In this document: one piece after another, positions 8,171 to 17,559 of the stretch
How positions within the stretch are numbered: the first letter of the stretch is position 1
How the letters are laid out: the number at the start of each line of letters is the position of its first letter
Origin: Planctomycetota bacterium
GTDB taxonomy: Bacteria > Planctomycetota > UBA1135 > UBA2386
Direction: 5' to 3'
DNA: 64,000 bases
Assembly: GCA_016713175.1 (NCBI GenBank)
Contig: JADJPQ010000011.1
Location: 62,001 to 126,000 of the forward strand
Notes under the pieces: model-generated
Told to the model about the DNA's origin: nothing
The model's database searches: none
What the model saw: the letters and a program-made list of their open reading frames with translations, nothing else
Position numbers and translations under genes: made by a program

Positions 8171-9397
8171 ATGAAAGCCAGTTCGCTGTGGTTGCTGTGT
8201 TCGGCCGCCCTGGTGGCCCAGAAGCCGACCGTCGTCGAGGCCGCGATCAAGATCGCCGACACGACCAATCGGGCGGCGATGCCGCTGGTCGCACCGTTGT
8301 CGGAGACGGTCGATCTGGCCGCGGCCGACGCCGCGGTCGCCGGGCTCGCCGGCTGCTGGTCGGGCACGCTGTCAGTCGGGGGCAAGTCGGTGCTGTTCGC
8401 CATCGGCAAGAGCAAGGACGGGGCCGAACGTGCCGACACGATTGCGATCGATCTCGACGGTGATGGCAGGATCGGCGACGCCGAACGCATGGCGCTGGAG
8501 GTCACCGAGGTGCCCGCGCGCGGCGGTGGCCAGCCCGGGGAACGGGGCAAGCCCGTCGAGGTGACGTTTGCGCTCGGCGCCAGCAAGCTCAGCGCCAAGG
8601 CCAACTACATGAAGATGGGTGAACGGCCGGTCGTCAACGTGCAGTTCCCGGGCTACCTCGAAGGCAAGGCGACGATCGCGGGCAGCGAACGGATCGTCTG
8701 CGTGCTCGACAAGAACTTCGACGGCCGCTTCGACGGCGCCGAGGACCTGTGGATGGTCGGCAAGGCCGGCGATCGGCCGATGCAGTCGTACGCGCTGAGC
8801 CTGCTCGGCGAGCGGCGGTTCACGGATGGCCACCTCGTCAGTCTGAAGGTCGGTGCCGACAACTCGTTGGCGGTGACCGAGGAAGCGGCGAGCGGCCCGG
8901 ATCAGAAGGCGGCTGCGGCGCATCGCGAGCGCGTCGAGCACATGTGGGCGGGTCGCTTCGACAAGGAACGCGAGCAGTTCGTCACCCAGCGCAAGCTGGA
9001 CACGACGCGGCCGCGGGCCGCCAAGGGGATCGAATGGCACTACGTGTCTTTCGACGAGGCGATCGCACTCGGCAAGAAGGCCAACAAGCCGGTGTTCATC
9101 GACGTGATGGCGTTCTGGTGTGTGTGGTGCTACCGGATGGATTACTACACCTACATCGACCAGGAAGTCGCCGACACGCTGAACCACAAGTTCATCGCCT
9201 GCAAGATCATCCAGGAACAGGATGTCGCCGGTGACTACGACAAGATGATGAAGGAGCGGCTGGAGGCGCAGGGCATCCCGGCGATGGGCATCTTCGATGG
9301 CGATGGCAAGCGGCTGCACAAGATCGGCGGCTGGAAGGCGCCGGCCGATTTCCTGACCGACCTGCAGACCGGTCTGACGGCGTTCGGCGGCAAGTAG
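8171..9397 (+). CDS. Secreted thioredoxin-fold protein
   Basis: 408 residues. GAGG at 8161-8164 favours the ATG at 8171 over the one at 8165. A signal peptide (MKASSLWLLCSAALVAQ) is followed by a beta-rich region of about 250 residues of unknown type, containing two DxD-rich stretches (DLDGDGRIGDAERM and LDKNFDGRFDGAEDL) that resemble calcium-binding EF-hand loops. The last 120 residues are thioredoxin-like: KPVFIDVMAFWCVWCYRMD with a CVWC redox pair (Cys317, Cys320), then IPAMGIFDGDGKRL with the cis-Pro and a GG strand. Likely a periplasmic disulfide reductase or isomerase of the DsbD-gamma/thioredoxin_7 type. It lacks the shared C-terminal module. Confidence 0.85.
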   Translation: MKASSLWLLCSAALVAQKPTVVEAAIKIADTTNRAAMPLVAPLSETVDLAAADAAVAGLAGCWSGTLSVGGKSVLFAIGKSKDGAERADTIAIDLDGDGRIGDAERMALEVTEVPARGGGQPGERGKPVEVTFALGASKLSAKANYMKMGERPVVNVQFPGYLEGKATIAGSERIVCVLDKNFDGRFDGAEDLWMVGKAGDRPMQSYALSLLGERRFTDGHLVSLKVGADNSLAVTEEAASGPDQKAAAAHRERVEHMWAGRFDKEREQFVTQRKLDTTRPRAAKGIEWHYVSFDEAIALGKKANKPVFIDVMAFWCVWCYRMDYYTYIDQEVADTLNHKFIACKIIQEQDVAGDYDKMMKERLEAQGIPAMGIFDGDGKRLHKIGGWKAPADFLTDLQTGLTAFGGK

Positions 9398-9456
9398 CCG
9401 GTGTCGGCATCATGACGAGCAACTGCGGTCGCGTGTTGCTGGGGAACTGATCGCCG

Positions 9457-10764
9457 ATGCCGGTCCGCCGTGAACTCACGCTGATGCCTGGCGCCCGCAC
9501 TCTGCTGAGCCTGTTGTTGGCGACACTGGCGCCGGCCCAGACCGCGACCTGGTCGGAACTGCCGGTTTCCCAGGCGCCCAATCTCCAGTTCGCCATCGGC
9601 AACCAGCGAGCCAGCGCCGCCTGGGACGTCGCCCGGCAACGCGTGGTGCTGATCCTGTGGAACAACGGCCTCGAGACCTGGGAACTGCAGGGCAACCAAT
9701 GGCAATTGCGGCAGGTGCTGCCGCCGCTGGCCGGGTTCGTCGTGGGCTGGAGCAATCTCGTCTGGGACGAAGTGCGCCAACGCGTGTTCTTCACGCTGAT
9801 CACCAGCGTCGGCTGGCAGACCGGCGAGTGGGACGGCACGACCTGGACGCCGCGCACGAGCCCCTTGGCGCCGCCCGACCCGCGGCTGCGGCTCGTTCGC
9901 GATCCGATCCGGCAACGCACCGTGCTGGTCACCGGATTGCTGGTGCCGACCGCATTCGCATGGGATGGCCAGAACTGGTCGCCGATCGCGGCGCCGCCGC
10001 AGAACGGCCCGCTCGGTTTCGATGCCACCCGCGGCCAGATCGTCTGTCTCGCCAACGGCACGCTGCACGCGTTCGACGGCGTCGCGTGGCAGAACCTCGG
10101 TGTGGTGAGTCCGGCCGTCGACGGGCAGTTCGTCCACGATCCGCTGCTGCAGCGGTTGCTGATCCTCAGCTTCGTCACCGGCACCGACGTCGTGCATCAG
10201 TGGAACGGCACGGTCTGGGATACGGTGACCCAGATCGACCGGCCGCCGTTCCTGTTTCCGGAGCGCGCAATGACGTTCGATCCGACGCGCGCGGCGCTGG
10301 TGATGGTCGGCAATCTGGCGGGCCATACGACCTGGCTGCTGCAAGAAGTGTCGGGCAATTCGGCGGCGTTCGTGCCGTTCGGCGCAGGGTGTCAGAATGC
10401 GGCGGGGGCGCCCGTGCTGCGGGCGCGGAATCTGCCGGTGATCGGGCGCACGCTCGAGCTCGAGGTCGGCAACGTCGCGACCGGCGCGCTCGCGTTCGGG
10501 CTGTTGGGAACGTCGACGACATCGTGGGGCGGGCAGGCGCTGCCACTCGACCTGGCGCCACTCGGTGGGCCGGGTTGTCGCTTGTATCTGGCGCCGGCCG
10601 ACACGCGCACACTGACCGTCGCGGGCGGCAGCGCGAACTGGTCGCAGCCGATCCCGCTGGCGTTGCCGCTGATCGGCGTCACGGTGTTCGCCCAGGCCGG
10701 CGCGGTCGTGGGCACGAGCCTGGCCACCAGCAACGCCGCGCAGGTGCTGATCGGGCCCCACTGA
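9457..10764 (+). CDS. Secreted propeller-like protein with the shared C-terminal module
   Basis: 435 residues from the ATG at 9457 (GGGGAA upstream); an ATG at 9484 is a second choice. A signal peptide ends near LAPAQ. The body has degenerate Kelch-like blades (AAWDVARQRVVLI, TWELQGNQWQLR, GEWDGTTWTPR, FDATRGQIV, MTFDPTRAALVMVG). The tail is a clear example of the shared module: FGAGCQNAAGAP, RNLPVIGRTLELEVGN, LPLDLAPLGGPGCRLYL, PLALPLIGVTVFAQAG, and a terminal LIGPH. Binding partner unknown. Confidence 0.8.
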   Translation: MPVRRELTLMPGARTLLSLLLATLAPAQTATWSELPVSQAPNLQFAIGNQRASAAWDVARQRVVLILWNNGLETWELQGNQWQLRQVLPPLAGFVVGWSNLVWDEVRQRVFFTLITSVGWQTGEWDGTTWTPRTSPLAPPDPRLRLVRDPIRQRTVLVTGLLVPTAFAWDGQNWSPIAAPPQNGPLGFDATRGQIVCLANGTLHAFDGVAWQNLGVVSPAVDGQFVHDPLLQRLLILSFVTGTDVVHQWNGTVWDTVTQIDRPPFLFPERAMTFDPTRAALVMVGNLAGHTTWLLQEVSGNSAAFVPFGAGCQNAAGAPVLRARNLPVIGRTLELEVGNVATGALAFGLLGTSTTSWGGQALPLDLAPLGGPGCRLYLAPADTRTLTVAGGSANWSQPIPLALPLIGVTVFAQAGAVVGTSLATSNAAQVLIGPH

Positions 10765-10950
10765 GGTACCCAGCAAACTCGCGGGTTCGAAGTCGGATCT
10801 GGTGTCGCGTCTCGACGCCGACCCGCCGGCCGTGGCCACCCGACCTCGGACCCTACGGGGCCGGAAACCGGAAAACCCGGTGCACGCGGACGCCTGCTGC
10901 CGTCGGTCTGGCGGGCCCCAGGCCCTTCCACCACGTTCCAGGAGTCCAAC

Positions 10951-13610
10951 ATGCGTCTGTCTCTCACCGCGAGTCATCGCCGCGGTCGGCGAAACTCGTT
11001 CAGCTACATGAGTTCGGCCATGATCCTGCTCGCGGCCTTCGCGAGCCACGGCCAGGCCGCCATGCCCGCCATCCGGTCGTCGGTTGCCGGCGGCCCGAGC
11101 GTCACCACGACGAAGACTGTGGTCAGGCATCCAACCAGCGGCATCTTCTGGGTCTCGGAGGCGCTCCGCGTCGGCGATCAGGTCGACATCCACTGGAGCG
11201 GCGCCGATGGCGGCGTCTTCCGCGGCACCGTCACTTCGGTCGACGACAACATCGCCGACGTTCACATCGACAGCGTGGTCACCCCGGGAACCGGGCCTGG
11301 TGTCGGCAGCACGATCGTGATCGCGCCCGCTGACAGCCTCTGCGCCGACTGCTGGGCTGCCGCCACCACCACGCCATGCGTCGGCACCTTCCCGGAGGAG
11401 CATGTCATCCGGGCGAACACCGTGCACACCAATCTGCTCGCGCCGGCCGGCGACTTCTTCGGCGTGGTTGCCGCGTTCGATCGGCTGACCATGCAGTCCT
11501 CTGGCAGTTTCACGATGCGGATCGAGACGCCGTCGGCGAACGGTCGCGCGGTCGTCAGGCTGGTCGACATCTCCGGGATGGCGATGCCCGGGTTCACCAT
11601 GCTGGGCGTCTCGTTCAGCAACATCCGCACGCTGATCGTCCAGGATGCGTTGACCATCGACACCAACGCGAGCGCCGACAACCTCGCCGGCCATGTCCGT
11701 CTGGTCCATCTGTTCGACGTCAACGGTCGGCCGTGGCGCTTGGACAATCTGGCAGCGATCTGGGGCAGCTGGAATCTGACCACCGGCGCGGTGCAGCTGC
11801 AGCAGATGAGCCACCTGTCGAAGCCGGCCCCGGAGGGCCGGCGGGTACCGACCGACCACAGCCTGGTCGTTCCCGACACGCAGAACACCTCCAACACCGG
11901 CACTTCGACGTTGGTCTGGCGGACGACGCCGGGCACCGTGCAGATGATCTACGACGCGTCGCACTTCCTTGCGGCCGGCGTCAACCAGCCGGTGACCATC
12001 AACCGCCTGCAGTTCCGGGGTGCCGACGGCGTGCGCAATCCGGGCGGTCAGCAATGGACCGGGGCGCGAGTACAACTCGGGCTGGCGGCTACCGACTGGA
12101 GTACCGCGGTGGCGACGTTTGCGGCCAATCGTGGTGCCATGGGCCCGCTCAGTGCGCCGTTCGACATCCAGGTGCTGCCGATCAGCGGCGGCTGGACCAA
12201 TGACGACATGGTCGACATCGATCTGCGCGGCATCGGCGCGGTGTTCACCTACGACCCGAACTCCGGCATCGACCTGTTGATCGAGCTGACCCTGCCAGCC
12301 GTTCCGGTGCCGGCCACTGGGTTGCCGGCCGCAGCCACGGCCAGCACCGGTACGCTGCATCGCGCGACGCGGGTCGCGGGGCCGATCGGGCCGATCGGGA
12401 CGGTCAGCCCGTTTGCACCGGTCGTCACCCTCGGGCTCGCGGATCTTGCCGGCTACGAACGGCCGCACGGCGCGTGGGTCGAGCGCCGCGGTGCCGGGTG
12501 TGGCGCGCAGGCCCAGTCGTTCTACCAGCTCTGGAACTACATCGGCGACACGTTCGATCTGCGCGGCTACCCGGGCAAGAGTCTGCGCCTGCTGCCGGAC
12601 AACCCGACCAACCCCACGACGTACACCGTGCTCGGCGGCTCGACACCCCTGACCTGTCCGCGACGGCCCTTGGCGGCGGTCCGCGCTCGGTCGGCGACGA
12701 CGTCGTGGTGGCCGAGACGCCGGGCTTCACGTTCGCGTTCCCAGGCGGCACGACGACGCAGTTCTCGTGCAGCACGAACGGTTTCGTCTGGCTGGGCGCC
12801 AACACCGCGCCGGATCTGACCCCGACGCCGAGTGGGTTCCTCCAGCAGATGGCCCGGGTGTGCATGGCCTGGCGCGACCTGCACGCTGGCCGCAACGTGA
12901 CCACGCACCCCGCGTCCGGGTTGTATGTGCAGACGGACTCGAGCGGTGGTGTCGGCAACGGCGTCACCCATGTGACCTGGCTCGAAGTCGGCGAGTTCGC
13001 CGTGGCCGCGTCGGGTGTCAGCGTCAACACCATGCAATGCGCCCTGTTCGAGAACGGCCAGATCGAGATGCGCTACGGCCAGATCAATGGCATGCAGGGG
13101 GCCGTGGTCATCAGCGGGTTCAGTCGCGGCGGCAGTACGACGGTCCCGGCGATCGACGGTGGCAGCCGCGATCTGTCGCACGAGGTGCCGTTCACGACGA
13201 CGCCAGAAGGCACCGGTGCCGGGATCACGTTGGCTCCGGACATCCGGCCGATCCTCGGCGCCGGTTCGGCGTTCTCGCTCACGCACACGATGAACGCGCT
13301 GCCGGTCGGCACGCTGCTGGCAGCGGTCCTGATCGACTTCCAGGCCATCACCCCTGGTGTGCCGTTGCCGTTCGGAGCGTCCGGTTGTCTGCAGAGCATT
13401 GCGGTGCCGAACATCCTCGCCACGGCCGTGGCGCCCGCATCGACCTGGACCAGTGGGGGCACGACGCTGCCGCTGGGACTTGCCCCGGACGCAGGTGGTT
13501 GGATGGACGCGGTGGCCTGGACCCAGGGCATCGTGTTGTCGCTGGATCCCAGCGGCAATCCGAGTACCCGTTCGACCAACGCCAACAAGCTGGTCTTCGG
13601 GCTCCGGTAG
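10951..13610 (+). CDS. Secreted nidogen-like protein, broken by a one-base frame break near 12645
   Basis: AGGAG upstream supports the ATG at 10951; a long signal region (…SSAMILLAAFASHGQAA) follows. The first frame runs to about 12648 and then changes without loss of similarity to the frame ending at 13610: the protein reads TYTVLGGSTP, then PDLSATALGGGPRSVGDDV. Adding one C to the CCCC run at about 12645-12648 restores a continuous protein of about 886 residues. The middle has the Cys-led unit (GCGAQAQSFYQLW…FDLRG) and a nidogen-like repeat (FTFAFPGGTTTQFSCSTNGFVWLG), as in the proteins at 151-1860 and 40541-42300. The tail is a divergent shared module. The N-terminal ~480 residues match no family I know. 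It may be an intact gene with a base-calling error. Confidence 0.7.
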
Positions 13611-13619
13611 GCACGCGCA

Positions 13620-16478
13620 TCAGCGGCCGTCGCGCTCGGCGGCGGCCAGCTGTTCGCGCACCAGGGCGACGCGTGGATCTCGCGGATCGGCATTCGCCGA
13701 CACGACCGCCAGCGCATCGTGCAGCAGCGCCAGGCCGCGCGCGCGCTCGCCGGTGGCACAGAGACAACGGCCGAGGATGGCCAGCGGTGCGACGCTGGCC
13801 AGCGGCTCGTCGACGAGCGCCTCGGCTGCCGTCAGCGCCGCTTCGCCGAGTTCGGCGGCAGCCGTGAACTGCTCTTGGGCGAGCAGCACTTCGGCAAGGC
13901 AGCCAGTGCGAACCACCGGATCGAGCCGTGCCCAGACCGGGGGTGCGTTCTGCAGGTCCCGGGCGTCGGCCTCGGCGGCAGCCAGGTCCGTTCGCAGGCG
14001 CGCCCGCAGCACGCAGACGGTCAAGCGCGCCGTTTGCGCGGGTTCGTTGTCGGTTTGGCCGGTGCCCGCGAACGCCGCGACGTTGCGGCGGGCAAGATCG
14101 AGTGCCTCGGCCAGCTTGCCGTCGCCACGGACGGCCAGCACCAGCTTGGAGCGGACGGCGCAAGTCGTCGCCGCGTCGGCGCCGAGGCGTTGCTCGCACC
14201 AGGCCAGCAGCGGACGCAGCAGCCGCGTTGCTTCGGTGAAGTCGAATTGCAGGATGCGGGCCGCGGCAAGCGTTTCGGTGAGATGCGCCTGCATCGTGGT
14301 GGCATGCTGCCAGTCCGGCGCCGTGTTGCCCAGCGCCGCACGACAGGTCGCGAGGGCATCTTCCGGGCACCCGCTCTCCACCTGCTGCACGGCCAGGGTG
14401 TTGGCGGCCTGCAGCACGGCTGCGTTGGCATGCGCATGTGTCGCGCCGCGATGCTGCAGGACCCGTTCGCAGCGTGCTGTCGTGTCGTCGCGCCGACCCA
14501 GGCGCCGCGTGCGTTCGGCATCGTTCGCGAGCAGTTGCAGGGTCGCCCAGTGGTCGTGGCCGTACGCCTGCTCCATGGCGGGGAGCAGGGACTCGATGGC
14601 TTGCGCCGCGCCGGCGTGGTCGCCACGCAGGACCATGATCGCGAAACGGTCGCAACGGAGGCGCAACGCGAGCGGCGCCGGCTCACCGCGATCGCCAACG
14701 ATCACCAGGCCGGCGGCGAAGTGGCGATCGGCAGCGTCCAAGGCGCCCTGCTGCAGCGCCAGGCGGCCGGCGACCCCCAGGATGCGGGCAAGGTCATGGC
14801 GATCGGGCGCTGAACCACTGGTTGGCGCGTTCTGCAGTGGCTGCAGCAGCACTGCGGCTTCCATGGTGCGCGCCTGTTGGATCAGCAGGTCGGCAAGGCC
14901 GACCGTCGCGGCCACCAGGTCCTCTGGCCGGGCGATTCCCGTTTGCGACAACGCCGTCCGGAAGTGCTGTTCGGCCGCCCGGGTGTCGCCGAGGCACCAC
15001 TGGCATTCCCCAAGCAGTGTGAGCGCGTGCAGCCGCGTCGGGTCCGTTGCCGGCGCGTGTCGCCGCGCGGCCTCCAGGTGTACCTGGGCAACACCCGCGT
15101 CGCCCATGCTGAGGTGGACGCGACCGAGCATCAGCTGCAACTTCGCCTGGGTGCCCGGATCCTCGATCGCGAGGGTCGCCAGCCGATCGGACAACACCTG
15201 GGCGAGGGTCGTGCCCGTCTGGCGATCCAGCACGCGCGTCTCGAGCTCCAGTCCACCGACGAAGGTCTGCAGCAACGCGGTGACCGAGTCGCGTTCGCGC
15301 GTGCGGCGTTCGCCCGCCAACGCCAACGCTCCAGCCATGACCGCCAGCAGGCACAGGGTCCCGGCGACGGCCAGTTGGCGCCGGCGTCGCAACAGCCAGC
15401 GCGTGACCGCGCCAGCGAAGGACAATGGCCTGGCATGGGTCGGATCCCCGTCGCGGGCGCGCCGGGCGTCGGCGGCGAGTTCGGACACGCTGGCGTAGCG
15501 GTCATCGGGCCTCGGGGCGCAGGCTTTGGCAACGACCCACGCGAACTCGGCGGGCGGCCGCAGTGGGGCCAGGCGCAGGGCCGCAGCCAGGATCGTCGGT
15601 CGCTGCTCGGCGTTGTCGGGCAGTGCCGGCATCCGCTCGGTCAACAGCTCGAAGAGCACGATGCCGAGCGCGTAGACATCGGCCCGGGTGTCGGCGTTGC
15701 CCGGATCCGTGAGGCTCTCCGGGGCCATGTAGGACGGCGTGCCCACGACTTCGTTCGGCGGGTCATCGCCGGGTGCACTCGCGACGACCCGGGAGATGCC
15801 GAAGTCGATCACCCGCACCCGACCGGCATCGTCGACCAGCAGGTTGCCCGGTTTCAGGTCGCGGTGCAGGACTCCCTGCTGGTGCCCGTATTGGATCGCC
15901 TCACACACCTGCAAGAACAGGTCGACCCGCGCCGCCGGGGTCGGTGCGATCTTCGGGGCGGCGGCTCGCAGGTCGCCCTTGCCGGTGACCAGTTCCATGG
16001 CAAACCACGGCAGCGGGCGCCCGCGATGGTGGACGATGCCGGACGCATGGATCTGGGCGATGCCCGGATGATGCAGCCTGGCCAGGAGCTCCTGTTCGCG
16101 TTCGAATCGGCGCAGCGCCGCGCGGTCCTCCGGCGCGAAGGCCAGGAACTTGATGGCCACGTCGCGAGGTGGGTGCAGCTGCCGTGCCTGCCAGACGAGG
16201 CTCATGCCGCCGACGCCGATCTGTCGCTCCAGCACGAAACCATCGATGGCCACCGAGTCGTCGATCGTGAACGCGCGGCACAATGCCGACGTGATTGCAC
16301 CGCGGGTCGGGAACGGACCGGGGCCGGCGCTGTGAGTGTCGCGCAGCCACGCCAGCGCCAATTCGAGCAGCCGTGGGTCTCGGCAGTGTTGTTCGAGGTA
16401 CCGTGTCTGTTCCGACTCGGGCAGCGTCAGCGCGTGGCCGAGCAGTTCCTGCAGCCCGGGTTCGGGAACAGCGGCCAT
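13620..16478 (-). CDS. Membrane Ser/Thr protein kinase with C-terminal helical (TPR-like) repeats
   Basis: 952 residues. Transfers phosphate from ATP to Ser/Thr of unknown targets. Kinase domain about 79-345: Gly loop IGVGGMSLV, VAIK (Lys110), HRDLKPGNLL (Asp207), DFG (Asp225-Gly227), GTPSYMAPESL activation segment, and D.RADVYALGIVLFELLT. A basic stretch (RRRRQ) precedes one transmembrane helix (about 369-388), and the outer or C-terminal ~560 residues are Ala/Leu-rich helical repeats of TPR type. A short N-terminal segment before the kinase is common in this family. It starts one base after the stop of the ECF sigma factor (TGAcATG), so the two are translationally coupled, a known arrangement in planctomycetes where the kinase may control the sigma factor. 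Confidence 0.92.
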   Translation of the reverse strand: MAAVPEPGLQELLGHALTLPESEQTRYLEQHCRDPRLLELALAWLRDTHSAGPGPFPTRGAITSALCRAFTIDDSVAIDGFVLERQIGVGGMSLVWQARQLHPPRDVAIKFLAFAPEDRAALRRFEREQELLARLHHPGIAQIHASGIVHHRGRPLPWFAMELVTGKGDLRAAAPKIAPTPAARVDLFLQVCEAIQYGHQQGVLHRDLKPGNLLVDDAGRVRVIDFGISRVVASAPGDDPPNEVVGTPSYMAPESLTDPGNADTRADVYALGIVLFELLTERMPALPDNAEQRPTILAAALRLAPLRPPAEFAWVVAKACAPRPDDRYASVSELAADARRARDGDPTHARPLSFAGAVTRWLLRRRRQLAVAGTLCLLAVMAGALALAGERRTRERDSVTALLQTFVGGLELETRVLDRQTGTTLAQVLSDRLATLAIEDPGTQAKLQLMLGRVHLSMGDAGVAQVHLEAARRHAPATDPTRLHALTLLGECQWCLGDTRAAEQHFRTALSQTGIARPEDLVAATVGLADLLIQQARTMEAAVLLQPLQNAPTSGSAPDRHDLARILGVAGRLALQQGALDAADRHFAAGLVIVGDRGEPAPLALRLRCDRFAIMVLRGDHAGAAQAIESLLPAMEQAYGHDHWATLQLLANDAERTRRLGRRDDTTARCERVLQHRGATHAHANAAVLQAANTLAVQQVESGCPEDALATCRAALGNTAPDWQHATTMQAHLTETLAAARILQFDFTEATRLLRPLLAWCEQRLGADAATTCAVRSKLVLAVRGDGKLAEALDLARRNVAAFAGTGQTDNEPAQTARLTVCVLRARLRTDLAAAEADARDLQNAPPVWARLDPVVRTGCLAEVLLAQEQFTAAAELGEAALTAAEALVDEPLASVAPLAILGRCLCATGERARGLALLHDALAVVSANADPRDPRVALVREQLAAAERDGR

Positions 16479-16479
16479 G

Positions 16480-17091
16480 TCAATCGCCGCCCAACGTGCG
16501 GCTCAGGCTCTGACGCGCCAGGGCCCAGTGACGATCCACCTGCCGGCGCGTCAGGCCGAGCGCGGCGCCGATCTCTTCGTGCGTCAGCCACAGGAAGATC
16601 CGCAACTCGGCGACTTCGGCACACAGCGGGGCCCGCTGGGCCAGTCTGGCCAAGGCCTCGTTGGTGGCCAGCACGTCGACCTGGGCCTCGTCATAGACCG
16701 CGGCCAGGTGCTCGAGTTCGATCCGTTCGCCGACCGCGCGGCGCTTCCTGGTCTGCCGTCGACGGCGTTCGTCGATCAACAGCCGGCGCATCGCCGTTGC
16801 CGCCGCAGCATAGAAGTGTCGTCGACTCGGCCACTTCGGCCCGCCGTCCTGGCGCTGCAGCCGCAACCACAGGTCGTGCACCAGGTCGGTCGGTGTGACC
16901 CCGGTCGGGTTGCGGCCGCGACACGCCGCGATGGCGACCCGGCGCAGTTCCTCGTGGACGATGGCGTAGGCGGCGTCGTCGACATCGGCTTCGCCGTGCT
17001 GCCAGCGATGGATCGCGTCGGTGATGTTGCCGGGACGGCGACGTTCGGTCGGCCGCCGGTCCGGCGGCGAGGTGTCGGCCTGCATGTCCAC
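16480..17091 (-). CDS. ECF-type RNA polymerase sigma factor
   Basis: 203 residues from the ATG at 17091. Directs RNA polymerase to a dedicated promoter set. Region 2 shows EELRRVAIAACR…TDLVHDLWLRLQ, and the RRHFYAAAATAMRRLLIDERRRR stretch is typical of the planctomycete ECF group linked to kinases. Region 4 is the helix-turn-helix AELRIFLWLTHEEIGAALGLTRRQVDRHWALAR. No anti-sigma gene is adjacent; the immediate partner is the downstream Ser/Thr kinase, which suggests phosphorylation-based control. The N-terminal 25 residues are charged and variable. Confidence 0.92.
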   Translation of the reverse strand: MDMQADTSPPDRRPTERRRPGNITDAIHRWQHGEADVDDAAYAIVHEELRRVAIAACRGRNPTGVTPTDLVHDLWLRLQRQDGGPKWPSRRHFYAAAATAMRRLLIDERRRRQTRKRRAVGERIELEHLAAVYDEAQVDVLATNEALARLAQRAPLCAEVAELRIFLWLTHEEIGAALGLTRRQVDRHWALARQSLSRTLGGD

Positions 17092-17145
17092 GCTCCGGTA
17101 GTGCGGGTCTCGAAGGCCAGAGCATAACGGGCCGGCGGCACGAAC

Positions 17146-17424
17146 TCAGAGGCGACGCCGGTAGATGTGCCGCAGGAAGCCCCGGGCTGGCGGCGTCGCC
17201 ACGCGATCGTACCGGTAATCGAGCCGACGCACCTGGTCGCACACCATGACCTCCTCCGAGAGGTCCTCGGCGAAGACCAGGACACCGGGTTGGCGGCGGC
17301 AAACGAGTCCGCGCCAGTCCGCGACGCTCTCGCGACGGTCACGGCACAACGGCGCTCGGGACGAGCGGATGAGCGATGTGCGCGCAGCCTCGGCAGCCGG
17401 CAGCAGCGTCACGAGCTGATTCAA
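17146..17424 (-). CDS. Doubtful small ORF upstream of the ECF sigma factor
   Basis: 92 codons from a TTG at 17424 (a GTG further in is also possible). The middle reads PGVLVFAEDLSEEVMVCDQ, then RRLDYRYDRVATPPARG, which looks more protein-like than a random frame in GC-rich DNA, and the ORF is co-directional with the sigma-kinase pair 54 bases downstream. No Shine-Dalgarno, signal peptide or recognised domain. The remaining bases of the 17092-17559 gap (17425-17559) show nothing I can support. It could be non-coding leader. Confidence 0.3.
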   Translation of the reverse strand: MNQLVTLLPAAEAARTSLIRSSRAPLCRDRRESVADWRGLVCRRQPGVLVFAEDLSEEVMVCDQVRRLDYRYDRVATPPARGFLRHIYRRRL

Positions 17425-17559
17425 CAGCGGCCGTTGTCCGTGTCGATGTCCTCGGCCGTGAGCCGCACGCCCGGACCACCGGCCTTGCCGGGGGTGGTTC
17501 CGCCGGGGGCGGCGTGCTGCAGCCCGGCGCCAAGACGAACATCCGCAGGGCGGCGGGAC

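Noticed and set aside
10765..10950. GGTTCGA-like T-loop of a tRNA near 10782
   Set aside because: No acceptor stem, anticodon arm or matching T stem could be formed around it.
9235..12468. A 1077-codon minus-strand frame
   Set aside because: Antisense to three well-supported plus-strand genes, with Arg/Gln/His-rich shadow composition.
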